DNA from: Sphingobacterium kitahiroshimense
GTDB taxonomy: Bacteria; Bacteroidota; Bacteroidia; Sphingobacteriales; Sphingobacteriaceae
Direction of reading: 5' to 3'
Length of the DNA: 64,000 bases
Assembly: GCF_025961315.1 (NCBI RefSeq)
Contig: NZ_JAOQNK010000001.1
Coordinates: 4,216,001 to 4,280,000, forward strand
The notes beneath the pieces are model-generated. The model made no database searches and had not been told where the DNA came from. It saw only the letters and a program-made list of their open reading frames with translations. The translations under genes and the position numbers were made by a program. Numbering within the stretch: the stretch's first letter is position 1; each line of letters starts with the position of its first letter. This document shows positions 7,733 through 18,200 of the stretch, piece by piece.

Positions 7733-8953
7733 ATGTTGGGAAGACTATATCGTTTGTTTGCTGTGTTACTTTGTTTTACAACACTTGATACTGTTGCTCA
7801 ATCGGCCGGTGATCGTCCTGTTTACACTTCAGAATGGGGGCATCTCTATCGAACCGAAAATAACAAAATGGATCTGCTGGGGATATTTCCGACGGAAGCT
7901 CCTGTATATGTTTTGGACTCTACAAAAACACAATATAAGGTGCAGGTGAGTAATGGGGATATTGGGTTTATAATGAAGCAACCTCTCCAACGGGCAATGT
8001 TTGGTAAGCGATCAGCGGGTGAACCTGCGCAATATTTCTATCGGGGTACACAAGGAAGCCAGTGCCCTCATTTTTTTGTTCAGGTATCGGAATTACGGGT
8101 GCGTAAAGCTCCAGATGTTTCAAGCACTGCAGTAAGAAGAGCAAGACTCAATGAGCTGGTCTGTATCGATTACTTTCCGCTCTACACGGACGGTTGGGTA
8201 TATGTGGGTGATCACTTTCATGAGAGACCAGAATTCATTCAGGCAAAATTTCTAGGTGCGGAATTGACCTATGATAAAGTGTTAAAAGAATATCTCAAAG
8301 TAAAAGGTAAGGATCAAAAACAGGAAATTTTATGGGTAGGAAGACTCCGGGAAATTGCCTGGACCGATGATAAAAAATTAAAACAGGCATTGACATTTTG
8401 GAAAGAGTCATTCGAAAATGCTGGATTACAGGACCCGAAAGTTGATATTGATTTTGAATTGTATCTGGCAGATTGGTTTCAAGTTCGTCCGGCATTCGAT
8501 GTGGTGGAGAAGCAGGTGACATCTTTACGGATGCATTTCGATTGGAAGGGGTTGCTTCTTTATGATGGGAAGATAACAGAAAGTCAGATGAAGCAACTTC
8601 AGATGCAAAAAGTATCGGTTATTCCGGATATGCCCGAATGCGGTTGGGAACCTGTATATTATTATCGATCTGATAATAATATCGTGGCATTTGAAGAAAA
8701 TGTCAAGGGAAAAGTTTTTGGGTCCGTATATCAGGTTACCCTCAGCAATGAGCTAGCCTTGTGGATGGGAGAGGAGCGAATCGATATGAATTATGATGAA
8801 AAGGAATTTGTGAAACATTTTGGACATCTGGTTTCGACCGACTGGATCGGTGCCCCGCATGTTTATCGAATCCCCGATGGTGACGCAGGCCTATTTATGA
8901 TCACTTTTGAAAATGGAAAAGCCGTCCGTTATGAATGTATGTTTTATTGTTAG
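7733..8953 (+). CDS. Secreted protein with bacterial SH3-like domains
   Basis: The 406-residue protein has a signal peptide (hydrophobic residues about 8-20, likely cleavage near VAQ/SAG). Residues about 30-75 read like an SH3 repeat (VYVLDSTKTQYKVQVSNGDIGFIMKQPL). Residues about 100-150 contain a second (VSELRVRKAPDVSSTAVRRARLNELV...DGWVYVG), the usual form of a bacterial SH3 domain. The rest is unrecognised, with several Trp and a final YECMFYC. SH3 domains of this kind often bind cell wall peptides; here that is inference. It is a single gene closed by a terminator shared with lipB. Confidence 0.65.
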   Translation: MLGRLYRLFAVLLCFTTLDTVAQSAGDRPVYTSEWGHLYRTENNKMDLLGIFPTEAPVYVLDSTKTQYKVQVSNGDIGFIMKQPLQRAMFGKRSAGEPAQYFYRGTQGSQCPHFFVQVSELRVRKAPDVSSTAVRRARLNELVCIDYFPLYTDGWVYVGDHFHERPEFIQAKFLGAELTYDKVLKEYLKVKGKDQKQEILWVGRLREIAWTDDKKLKQALTFWKESFENAGLQDPKVDIDFELYLADWFQVRPAFDVVEKQVTSLRMHFDWKGLLLYDGKITESQMKQLQMQKVSVIPDMPECGWEPVYYYRSDNNIVAFEENVKGKVFGSVYQVTLSNELALWMGEERIDMNYDEKEFVKHFGHLVSTDWIGAPHVYRIPDGDAGLFMITFENGKAVRYECMFYC

Positions 8954-8975
8954 AAAAGTCAATTAAAGATAAAAT

Positions 8976-9012
8976 AAAAAAGGACCTGAAGCTTTTGTAA
9001 GTCCTTTTTTAT
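8976..9012. terminator. Bidirectional terminator
   Basis: A 10-bp stem pairs AAAAAAGGAC (8976-8985) with GTCCTTTTTT (9001-9010), giving U-runs on both strands. It separates the convergent SH3-protein and lipB genes. Confidence 0.85.
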
Positions 9013-9013
9013 T

Positions 9014-9712
9014 TTAAACCAATTCCATAGCGAAGAGATTGGCGATATGCCCTTTTAGCTTATCTTTTACCTCGTTAATATTGGGTTTATAGCCCAGTTC
9101 TCGCTCCATAGAGGTAACGTCTTTGTCGTCTATACCACAGGGTACAATATTTCCAAAATAGCTTAGATCGGCATTTACATTGAATGCAAATCCATGCATG
9201 GTTACCCATCGGCTTGCGCGGACACCCATCGCGCAGATTTTCCGTGCCTTTTCGTTGTCCCCATCGATCCATACACCTGTAAAACTGGGGTATCTTCCTG
9301 CCTGAATTCCATAATCATTTAGGGTTAGGATGATCGCCTCTTCTAACGTGCGTAGATAAAGATGAATATCGGTAAAGAAATTATCTAAATCCAGAATTGG
9401 GTATCCAACAATCTGACCAGGACCATGATAGGTAATATCACCGCCACGGTTGATCTTATAGTAGGTTGCTTCTTTCTCTTCGAGCGCTTTTTCATCCAAT
9501 AAAAGATGTTCAGGTTTCCCAGATTTCCCTAAGGTATATACATGAGGGTGCTCGTTGAAAATTAAAAAGTTTTCCGTTGGAAGTTCTGTGCTGTTAACCC
9601 GGTTTTCATGTTTTACAGCTAAGGTTTTATTAAAAATCTCTTCTTGTCTATCCCAGGCTTCTTGATAGTCAACCAAGCCCCAATCGATAAAGGTTACTTT
9701 TTTATTTTGCAT
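9014..9712 (-). CDS. lipB: Octanoyl-[ACP]:protein N-octanoyltransferase LipB
   Basis: LipB transfers octanoate from acyl carrier protein to lipoyl domains, the first step of lipoate synthesis. The 232-residue protein has the family strings NEHPHVYTLGKSG (53-65), RGGDITYHGPGQIVGYPILDL (89-109) and NIVPCGI (188-194). The expected acyl-thioester Cys is Cys192 and the paired Lys is Lys158. Their spacing of 34 equals that of the E. coli enzyme (Lys135/Cys169). It is transcribed with or near hflX on the minus strand, 112 nt apart. Cytoplasmic. Confidence 0.96.
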   Translation of the reverse strand: MQNKKVTFIDWGLVDYQEAWDRQEEIFNKTLAVKHENRVNSTELPTENFLIFNEHPHVYTLGKSGKPEHLLLDEKALEEKEATYYKINRGGDITYHGPGQIVGYPILDLDNFFTDIHLYLRTLEEAIILTLNDYGIQAGRYPSFTGVWIDGDNEKARKICAMGVRASRWVTMHGFAFNVNADLSYFGNIVPCGIDDKDVTSMERELGYKPNINEVKDKLKGHIANLFAMELV

Positions 9713-9824
9713 AGTGATGTGGCTATATGCGTTTTAGCCCAGTTTGAAATGATTAAAGCACGCTTGATTTTACATTGGATATAACCTGTTTTTCAAGCGT
9801 ACTTTAAGTACTTATAAATTCGGA

Positions 9825-11012
9825 TTAGTAAAGCAAATTATTATAAGGATATCTTTCACGGTGAATTTCCACAATGATATCGTATAATTTTTGTTTAAAT
9901 TCCTCTAAGTTTGTTTTATTTGTAGCTGAAATGAAGATTGCTGGATCAGCATTCTTGGCCATCCAGCTGTTTTCAAAATCTTCCAATGTTACTGTTTTTT
10001 CACCTTCTTCACCCTCTTCAACTGTCGGTACATAAGCATCAATTTTATTGAATACCGTAATGATTGGTTTATCTAAAGCTCCAATATCTTTCAATGTCTC
10101 ATTAACAGCGATAATATGATCTTCAAAATTTGGGTGTGAAATATCAACCGCATGAATCAATACATCCGCTTCGCGAACTTCGTCTAATGTTGATTTAAAA
10201 CATTCAACTAAATGATGGGGAAGTTTACGGATAAAACCTACAGTATCGGATAATAAGAATGGTAAATTATCAATCACTACTTTACGAACGGTTGTATCTA
10301 ATGTTGCAAATAATTTGTTTTCAATCAAAACATCCGATTTTGAAATCATGTTCATGATGGTTGATTTCCCGACATTGGTATAGCCGACTAAAGCAACACG
10401 TATCATTTCACCCCGATTTTTACGTTGTGTTTCATTCTGTTTGTCAATCAGATCAAGACGTTCTTTTAAAACAGTTATTTTATTTAAAATAATACGTCTA
10501 TCAGTTTCAATCTGACTTTCACCAGGACCACGCATACCAATACCACCACGTTGGCGTTCCAAGTGGGTCCATAATCTTGTCAACCTGGGTAATAAATACT
10601 GTAATTGTGCTAATTCAACTTGTGTTTTTGCTTGCGCACTTTTAGCGTGGCTTGCAAAAATATCTAAAATTAAATTTGATCTGTCTAATATTTTAACTTG
10701 AAGCTCACGTTCGATATTACGTAATTGAGAAGGAGATAATTCATCATCAAAAACGACCATATCAATTTCTTCTGCGATAACAAAAGCTTTAATATCTTCC
10801 AATTTTCCTGCCCCTACATAGGTAGAGCGATCTGGATAAGTTAATTTTTGCGTGATAATACCTTTTGTTATCCCGCCTGCAGTTTGAACTAAAAATTCTA
10901 ATTCTTCAAGATACTCGTGTGCTTTTTCCTCGCTTAATCCCTGAGGAATTACACTCACGAGTAAAGCTGTTTCGGGTCTTACTGCGGTGTCGTATATTTT
11001 GATTTTTGCCAT
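9825..11012 (-). CDS. hflX: Ribosome-associated GTPase HflX
   Basis: The 395-residue protein has the N-terminal HflX domain (VGAGKLEDI at about 66-74, FDDELSPSQLRNIE at about 88-101) and the glycine-rich linker GGIGMRGPGESQIETDRR (156-173). The GTPase domain follows, with G1 GYTNVGKS (210-217), G3 DTVGF and G4 FNKID. HflX binds 50S subunits and helps split stalled ribosomes under stress. The C-terminus (HRERYPYNNLLY) is typical of Bacteroidota members. A TATCTTTG element lies about 117 nt upstream. Confidence 0.96.
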   Translation of the reverse strand: MAKIKIYDTAVRPETALLVSVIPQGLSEEKAHEYLEELEFLVQTAGGITKGIITQKLTYPDRSTYVGAGKLEDIKAFVIAEEIDMVVFDDELSPSQLRNIERELQVKILDRSNLILDIFASHAKSAQAKTQVELAQLQYLLPRLTRLWTHLERQRGGIGMRGPGESQIETDRRIILNKITVLKERLDLIDKQNETQRKNRGEMIRVALVGYTNVGKSTIMNMISKSDVLIENKLFATLDTTVRKVVIDNLPFLLSDTVGFIRKLPHHLVECFKSTLDEVREADVLIHAVDISHPNFEDHIIAVNETLKDIGALDKPIITVFNKIDAYVPTVEEGEEGEKTVTLEDFENSWMAKNADPAIFISATNKTNLEEFKQKLYDIIVEIHRERYPYNNLLY

Positions 11013-11128
11013 TGTTTTCTATTCTAATTTTGTATTGCTTATTAAGATTTTGCATGAGTAGGCCCAGGGGCACTGCAAAAAGACGTGAAAATGATGTGAC
11101 GTCATAGCACGATGACTCAATAATAATA

Positions 11129-11136
11129 CAAAGATA
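11129..11136 (-). promoter_or_regulatory. Possible -7 element for hflX
   Basis: The minus strand reads TATCTTTG, an exact TAnnTTTG match. No well-spaced -33 TTG was found, so this is a weak call. It would give a leader of roughly 110 nt. Confidence 0.3.
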
Positions 11137-11238
11137 ATCGTTTTTAGTTTAATTGTTTTATGCCAAAAGCGGATCCTATAATTTTATTAAAGAAGCTTAT
11201 AGACTAATGCATAATGGAATAGGAGGGAGATAAGTACT

Positions 11239-13344
11239 TTATGAGATCTTATCCCATGCAATACCGTCCGTTTTTCTAGCGAGGTATTGTCTGAGTGATG
11301 CATGACGTTCTTCTGTCATTTCTGGATCTTCCTTGAAGATATCAATAACAGAATTTCGGGCTTCTGACAGAAGCTGTTGGTCTGTTGCAAGGTTGGCCAA
11401 TTTTAATTCCAGTACACCAGATTGTTGCGTACCTGAAATATCGCCCGGACCACGAAGTTCTAAATCAACTTCTGCGATTTCGAATCCATCATTTGTTCGT
11501 ACCATTGTATTCAATCGCAACTTCCCTTCCTTGCTCAACTTATTACTTGACATTAAGATACAGAACGATTGCTCTGCACCACGGCCAACCCGTCCTCTCA
11601 ACTGATGGAGCTGAGATAAACCAAATCGTTCCGAGTTTTCAATAATCATGACAGAAGCATTGGGAACATTAACACCGACTTCAATTACGGTTGTTGCAAC
11701 CATAATCTGGGTTTCATGTTTCACAAAACGTTGCATCTCAAAATCCTTATCTTTGACAGGCATCTTGCCATGGACAATACTGATCTTAAATTCAGGAAGC
11801 GGAAATTCACGTTGGATATTTTCCAGACCTGCTTCTAAGTATAATAAGTCTAGTTTCTCACTTTCCTTGATCAGTGGAAATACAACATACACCTGTCTCC
11901 CCTTTGCTATTTCTTCACGGATAAGACCAAACATGCGCAATCTGGAGCTCTCGAAAAAATGAACTGTCTTAATCGGTTTTCTTCCCGCAGGGAGTTCGTC
12001 GATAACCGAAATGTCCAAATCGCCATACATAGTCATTGCCAAAGTACGCGGAATAGGGGTAGCGGTCATCACGAGCATATGTGGTGGAATGCTATTTTTA
12101 CGCCAAAGTTTAGCGCGCTGTTCAACTCCAAACCGGTGTTGTTCGTCAATAACAACAAAACCTAAATTCTTAAATTTGACTTTGTCTTCAATTAAGGCAT
12201 GGGTTCCTATCAGGATATCCAACGAACCATTTTCCAATTCTTCATGTATGATACGGCGTTGCTTAGTACTCGTAGAGCCTGTTAACAATTTAATATTGCA
12301 GATATCCTCTCCCAGTAACTCTTTTAGCCCCGTATAATGTTGGGTTGCTAATATTTCTGTTGGTGCCATCATGCAAGCTTGAAAACCGTTGTCTATGGCC
12401 AAAAGCATAGTTAAAAGTGCAACCACTGTTTTCCCAGATCCCACATCGCCCTGCACCAAACGATTCATTTGTGCGCCGGTAACAGTATCCTGTCTGATCT
12501 CTTTGACGACACGTTTCTGTGCGTTGGTCAACGGAAAAGGAATCCGTTCTTTGAAAAAGGTATTGAATTTGTCGCCGACTTTAGAGAAAATCTGTCCCCT
12601 GAATTTTTTAGTATTGAGCTGTTTATTTTTTAGTAATTTGAGCTGAATATAGAATAATTCTTCAAATTTGATACGTTTTATGGCCTGCGTCAGTTCCTCT
12701 TGACTCTGTGGAAAATGAATCGCAACAGTGGCTCTGACTTGGTCCATCAATTGATGCTTGGCCAATAAATAAGCTGGTAGCTGTTCAGTGAGTTGACGAA
12801 ATACGGTTTCTAAAGCAGTCTGCTGTAATTTTTGAATCCCTTTACTGTCCAAGTTGAACTTCTTCAGTTTCTCAGTGGAGGAGTAGACAGGTTGCAAAGT
12901 CATATTACCCAGGTTTTTTACTTGAGCTTGATAAGGTTCCATTTCGGGATGTGTGATCGATATCTGTCCGTTAAATACAGATGGTTTGCCATAGAGCACA
13001 TAGGCCGAACCTACTTTTAATGATTTCTGTAACCAGGTGATCGATTGGAACCACACCAGTTCGATGCTCCCTGTTTCATCTTTGAATTGTCCAACCAAAC
13101 GTTTTGCTCTTTTTTCACCAACTTCTTTAAGCCCAATAAGTCTCCCTAATACTTGGGCCGAATACATATCGGCATCCAGTTGTCTTATTTTATGAAATAC
13201 GGTACGGTCAATATAGCGAAAAGGGTAATAACTAAGCAGATCACCAATGGTGAAAATTTGCAATTCTTTTTTAATTACATCAGCTTTCTGAGGGCCTACG
13301 CCTTTCAGATATTCTATTGGGGTTATTAAAGATAAATCAGCCAT
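11239..13344 (-). CDS. recG: ATP-dependent DNA helicase RecG
   Basis: RecG reverses stalled replication forks and branch-migrates Holliday junctions. The 701-residue protein has an N-terminal wedge/OB region (LKGVGPQKADVIKKEL at 13-28, then the OB fold to about 150). It also has Walker A GDVGSGKT (299-306), motif II DEQH, motif III TATPIPRT, and the C-terminal motifs QLRGRVGRG and ELRGPGDISGTQQSG. Length is near the family norm. It stands alone on the minus strand between hflX and the SusC/SusD pair. Confidence 0.97.
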   Translation of the reverse strand: MADLSLITPIEYLKGVGPQKADVIKKELQIFTIGDLLSYYPFRYIDRTVFHKIRQLDADMYSAQVLGRLIGLKEVGEKRAKRLVGQFKDETGSIELVWFQSITWLQKSLKVGSAYVLYGKPSVFNGQISITHPEMEPYQAQVKNLGNMTLQPVYSSTEKLKKFNLDSKGIQKLQQTALETVFRQLTEQLPAYLLAKHQLMDQVRATVAIHFPQSQEELTQAIKRIKFEELFYIQLKLLKNKQLNTKKFRGQIFSKVGDKFNTFFKERIPFPLTNAQKRVVKEIRQDTVTGAQMNRLVQGDVGSGKTVVALLTMLLAIDNGFQACMMAPTEILATQHYTGLKELLGEDICNIKLLTGSTSTKQRRIIHEELENGSLDILIGTHALIEDKVKFKNLGFVVIDEQHRFGVEQRAKLWRKNSIPPHMLVMTATPIPRTLAMTMYGDLDISVIDELPAGRKPIKTVHFFESSRLRMFGLIREEIAKGRQVYVVFPLIKESEKLDLLYLEAGLENIQREFPLPEFKISIVHGKMPVKDKDFEMQRFVKHETQIMVATTVIEVGVNVPNASVMIIENSERFGLSQLHQLRGRVGRGAEQSFCILMSSNKLSKEGKLRLNTMVRTNDGFEIAEVDLELRGPGDISGTQQSGVLELKLANLATDQQLLSEARNSVIDIFKEDPEMTEERHASLRQYLARKTDGIAWDKIS

Positions 13345-13483
13345 TCTTCTACTTTGCTAATTTAAGGATTTTACTTAAAAATTTAGCAAAATAGTATAGA
13401 TGATTGCTAAAGTTGTTGTATATGTTAATTAAAAAGGAGTATTTAGTCCGGTGATGTGGTATCAGATATTTTTTTCGCATATT

Positions 13484-13522
13484 AATAAAAAAGGCTGCCC
13501 CTTTATTGAAGAGGCAGCCTTT
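13484..13522 (-). terminator. Rho-independent terminator of the susC/susD unit
   Basis: A 10-bp stem pairs AAAGGCTGCC (13490-13499) with GGCAGCCTTT (13513-13522). On the minus strand it is followed by a U-run. Confidence 0.85.
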
Positions 13523-13541
13523 AAATAGGATAAGATGTTGA

Positions 13542-15209
13542 TTAAAAATTTCCTTTATTCACATCCCACCATAGACGTGTACCGCCGTTATCAGCACCGC
13601 CAAGTAATGAAATGGCATTCTGTACCTCAGCTGCATTCGTGTTGTACTCATTTTGTGGAAATGGTAAACGACGGATCTGAATCTTAGTGTCAATAAGACC
13701 AGCGCTATTATTCACCGCAACAGGGAATAATTTTGGATATCCGGTTCTACGGAACTCACTCCAGGCTTCTTGTCCTTCTGGGAAGATCGCTAACCATTTT
13801 TGTGTAATAATACGTTCCAACTTTTCTTCATTAGAGGCTGCATCATTCCATTGAATAGTTAAGTTAGTTGGTGCAGCTGCATTATTGCTTGCATTGAATG
13901 GATCAACGTAAGCAGCAGCTTTACTCGTATTGTCTTGTAAATAGGCCGATAAACCGCTTACGCCCCATTGTGCAAAAGAGGTTTCAACACCTTTTTCGTA
14001 AAGTGATTTTGCTGTTCCACCAACATTTGCCCAACCTCTCAATGCGCCTTCAGCACGTAAAAAATAGACTTCAGCAGCAGTCATTAAAATTGGGGCAGTG
14101 GTTGCTGTGAATGACGGCGTACTTCCTCCCGTATTAAGCGCTGATAACATCTGGTATTTGTCTTTTTCAATACCTGCTGCACCTGTACGGATACCAATGT
14201 ATTTGCCCGCGAAGCCGGTTGTCTGTTTGTCAACTGGTACTGGCTCCATATATTTGGAAATACGTGGATCGCCGTAACCTGTCATGTATGACTGTAAAGA
14301 AGCATTCATACGGGTATCTGCCCAATTCTTTGAAATAAACCAAAGGGGATTGCTGAATGTACCGTCTGTAGGAACTTTTACTTTGAAGTTTTCACTATTC
14401 GCTTCAATAACGCCACCATTTGCTGGATCTAACGCTTTCTCTGCTTGTGCTTTTGCTAGTTGAGGTTCAACTTTTACAATACGCACAGCAAAACGCAAGC
14501 GAAGTGAGTTAGCTAATTTTAACCAGTTCTTAAAACGTGTTTGGTTATCCAAATTCGGATATACTAAATCGATCTCTTCAATTTTGTCGGTCATTGGACT
14601 TTGGGCATTAAATGACTTTAAAGCCTCCGTCGCTTCATCTAATTCTTTGAAAAAAGCAGTGTAAAGATCAGCTTGCTTATCATAAGGAATATCTCCAGAT
14701 GTGCCTACTTTGCTATATGGAATAGGTCCGTAAATATCAGTTACACGATTAGCAGCAGCTACCTTAATTACTTTTGCGGCTCCGCCAAGTGCTGGATAGT
14801 TTTTATCCAATCCATTTTTTTGTAGTTTATCAATAGATTTGATCACATCAAGGTAAAGCACTTTAAAGGGTTCACCATTCCAGCCATTTACCATAGCGTA
14901 ATTCAGGTTATTTTGACCGCTATTGAAAGGTGTAGGGGACATGAAATAACCAGAGAATACGTCGGCATTCAAATTTTGTTGAAGTTGATATGAATTTGGA
15001 TCACCACCTCCAGAAAAATTGTAGATGGCCATCTGTGCTGTTTTGAAGAATAGTACTAAATCTTTTCCATCGGCAGCCAGGTCTTCATCTGTCAGGCCGT
15101 TGTTGTTTTTGTTATATTCTTCGAAGTTTTTTGTACAGCTGCTCATGGCACTTCCAAGTACCACAAAAGCTAACATCAACTTACTTATATTTTTGAAATT
15201 GTATTTCAT
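13542..15209 (-). CDS. SusD/RagB-type outer membrane lipoprotein
   Basis: Surface glycan or peptide-binding partner of the TonB-dependent transporter encoded just upstream. I place the start at the ATG at 15209 (MKYNFKNISK), which leaves 10 nt after the susC stop; the frame also has an ATG at 15233 that would overlap susC. The 555-residue product has a lipobox ending at a Cys (SAMSSC, about residue 25). The helical SusD region contains LYLDVIKSIDKL and ITDIYGPIPYSK-like strings, and the C-terminus ends with RRLPFPQNEYNTNAA, common in SusD proteins. The ligand is unknown because no enzyme gene accompanies the pair. Confidence 0.9.
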   Translation of the reverse strand: MKYNFKNISKLMLAFVVLGSAMSSCTKNFEEYNKNNNGLTDEDLAADGKDLVLFFKTAQMAIYNFSGGGDPNSYQLQQNLNADVFSGYFMSPTPFNSGQNNLNYAMVNGWNGEPFKVLYLDVIKSIDKLQKNGLDKNYPALGGAAKVIKVAAANRVTDIYGPIPYSKVGTSGDIPYDKQADLYTAFFKELDEATEALKSFNAQSPMTDKIEEIDLVYPNLDNQTRFKNWLKLANSLRLRFAVRIVKVEPQLAKAQAEKALDPANGGVIEANSENFKVKVPTDGTFSNPLWFISKNWADTRMNASLQSYMTGYGDPRISKYMEPVPVDKQTTGFAGKYIGIRTGAAGIEKDKYQMLSALNTGGSTPSFTATTAPILMTAAEVYFLRAEGALRGWANVGGTAKSLYEKGVETSFAQWGVSGLSAYLQDNTSKAAAYVDPFNASNNAAAPTNLTIQWNDAASNEEKLERIITQKWLAIFPEGQEAWSEFRRTGYPKLFPVAVNNSAGLIDTKIQIRRLPFPQNEYNTNAAEVQNAISLLGGADNGGTRLWWDVNKGNF

Positions 15210-15219
15210 CGTTGTTTTA

Positions 15220-18200
15220 TTAAAAAGTTGCATTCAAAGTAAGACCATAATTACGAGTTGGAGGCATCATGAAGATATCGACTCCACTTAATGTATTGCC
15301 GGTAGACATGGTCACTTCCGGGTCAAAAGGTGCTTTCTTAGTAAAGTAGAATAGATTTCTGCCGACTGCCGAAACGCGGAGCTTTTTAAAGAAACTATCA
15401 TTAAGATTAAAGTCATAGCCTAGCACTAATTCACGTAGTCGAACAACTGTTCCGTCATAAATATATTGACTGCTTACAGGTCCCATACCACCAACGGTTG
15501 TATACCATTTCTCTGCTGCAACATTTGTTACTTCAGCACCAGCAGCTGTAATGCCATTGATTGTTACACCTCCATTAGCGCGGGCATCTCCACTTGCTTT
15601 TGAAACACCATAACCGTCAAGAAGCGCTTGTGTTATGGACATCACTTCGTAATCAAACTTACCGTCGATCAAGAAACTTAAGTTGAAGTTTTTGTAACTA
15701 AAGCTATTGTTCAATCCCATTTGCCAAATAGGATTTGAATTTCCTAATTTGGTATAATTGGAATTCTTTTGGGGAGTACCGTCTGCCGAGACTAGAATAC
15801 GGCCTTGATCATCACGAGCAAAATCTTGACCATAAATGTCACCAAAAGAACCGCCTACTTCAAATTTGGAAGCGTAATTGTTACGTCCATCTCCGGTTAA
15901 TGCAAATTCTTTAATGCGATCATCTAATTTGATAATCTTATTTTTGTTATAAGTGAAGTTTAAACTTGTTGTCCAGGTAAAATTGTCATTCTTAATGGCA
16001 TCTAATGACACTAATGCTTCAACCCCTTGATTTTGGATATCTCCAGCATTGATGGCATATTGATCATACAATGATGCTTGACTGGCAGCAATTTTGAAGA
16101 ACTGATTCTTCGTATTTGTCTTATAGTAGGTTACATCTACGTTTAAACGGTTGTTCCACATACGCCATTCAGTACCAATCTCTAATGAATGTGTTTTCTC
16201 TGGTTTAAGACCCTTAAGAAAAGCAATATCATTGAGGTTGATAACACCATAAGCATTCAGATTATTGGTTAATAAGGTGGTGTAAGGAGGTAAATCATTA
16301 CCAACGATAGCATATGAACCCCTAATTTTGGCCATGTTGACAAAATCAGGCATATTCAATTTGTCGTTTAAGACAACACCTAAACCTACTGATGGATAAA
16401 AGAATGAATTTGATTCTGTGAAAGCAAGTGTACTTGACCAATCATTACGAGCAGTTAAATCAAGATATAACCATTGATCGTATGATAGATTAGCACTGGC
16501 AAAAACAGATTGCAGTTGTCTTCTGTTATTTGATAAACCTGTCGGAGTAGGTGTAGTCGAATTCTGAATGATAAACTGATTTGGATATTGCAGACCTGCT
16601 GTTCCACTGGTGTAATCTACTCCTTCAGTCTTCCAGTCTGTAATACTTGTTCCCACGACACCGGTAATCTGAAGCTTATCGTTCACATTGAAGTTCATAT
16701 TGGCGATTAGATCACCATATTGTTGTGTGATGGTTGTATTCGTGTAATTATAGCCGCCATTTGGTCTAGCTAAAATATTTTGAGTACCTGCATATATTTT
16801 TCGATCCCAAACTTCACTTGTACGATCTACACTTCCACGTGCTTGAACATTAATCCATGGTGCAATTTGATATTTGGCACTTCCATTTAATAATAAACGG
16901 TTTCTTTTAGAACTGTTCTGGTTTCTGTTTACGATCCACCATGGGTTTTGTTGGGTTGTAGGATCATCGGATAAAGTAAACCAGTTCTGATCATAAAGAT
17001 TACGGCTTGGATTAAATTTCTCAAAATCTTTGTAAGGTGAAATATCAATACTACGAGGCAATAAATAAAGTCCTACTAGAGGATTATAATAAAAACCAGA
17101 TGTTGGTGCATTATCCAATTTTTGGGTAATATAATTGGCACTTCCTTCAACCGTTAATTTGTCATCAAAGAATTTAGCACTTTCTTTCAGATTGAAATTG
17201 TGACGGGTCATGTCATTATTTGGCGTGATTCCTTTTGCTAAGGTGTTCGCGTAAGAAAAATAAGTTTGATTTTTCTCGTTTCCGCCTGATAATGTCAATG
17301 AATTTGTAAAATTACTCCCTGTTCTTAAGAACTTGTCAACATTATTAAAATTAGCTTGATCGCTTTTCTCTCCCCAACTGGATACACTTGTCGCACTAGA
17401 TTTTCCACCCGATCCTTGTCCATATTGATTTTGAAATTCGGGTAAAGATGTTGCTTGTTCGATTTGTGCACTGGAAGAGAAATTGACGGTTGTACGTCCT
17501 CCTTTTCCAGACTTTGTTGTAATCAGAATAACACCGTTTGCCGCTTGGCTACCATATAAAGCCGCAGCAGATGCTCCTTTTAGTACAGAGATATTTTCAA
17601 CATCTTCTGGATTGATCATAGCAATTGGATCTCCGGGATCGCGTTGGCCACCAAATACGTTATCAGGTTGTGTTCCTAATGTCTGATTATTGATAGGTAC
17701 ACCATCAACAACATATAATACCTGATTGTTGCCTGATGCAGATTTATTACCTCTAAGCACAACTTTAGCAGAACCGCCGGGGCCCGATGAACTGGAAGCA
17801 ATATTGACACCTGCAACTTTACCATTTAGATTATTGGCTAAGTTGGTGCTTTTTACGCGATTCAGTTCATCACCTTTGAGTTGTTGGGTCGAATAAGTTA
17901 AGGATTTTTGAGAACGGCTAATTCCTAGTGCTGTAACGACTACACTTTCTAATTGTTGTGTCTGCGGTACAAGACTCACGTTGATAGTAGTCTCATTTGG
18001 CCCTAATGTAACAGTTTTGGTTTCGTAACCAATCACACTAATGCTCAAAATACGATTCTTATCGTCAACGTTAATTTGAAAAACACCATTAGCATCCGTA
18101 GAACTAGCTTTAGAAGTACCTAGAACTTTAATGGTTGCTCCAGCTATTGCGGCTTTAGATTGGCTGTCCACAATAGTACCCTTTACTTGATTATTTTGGG

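Noticed and set aside
11648..12337. Plus-strand frames inside recG
   Set aside because: Antisense shadows of a strongly conserved gene.
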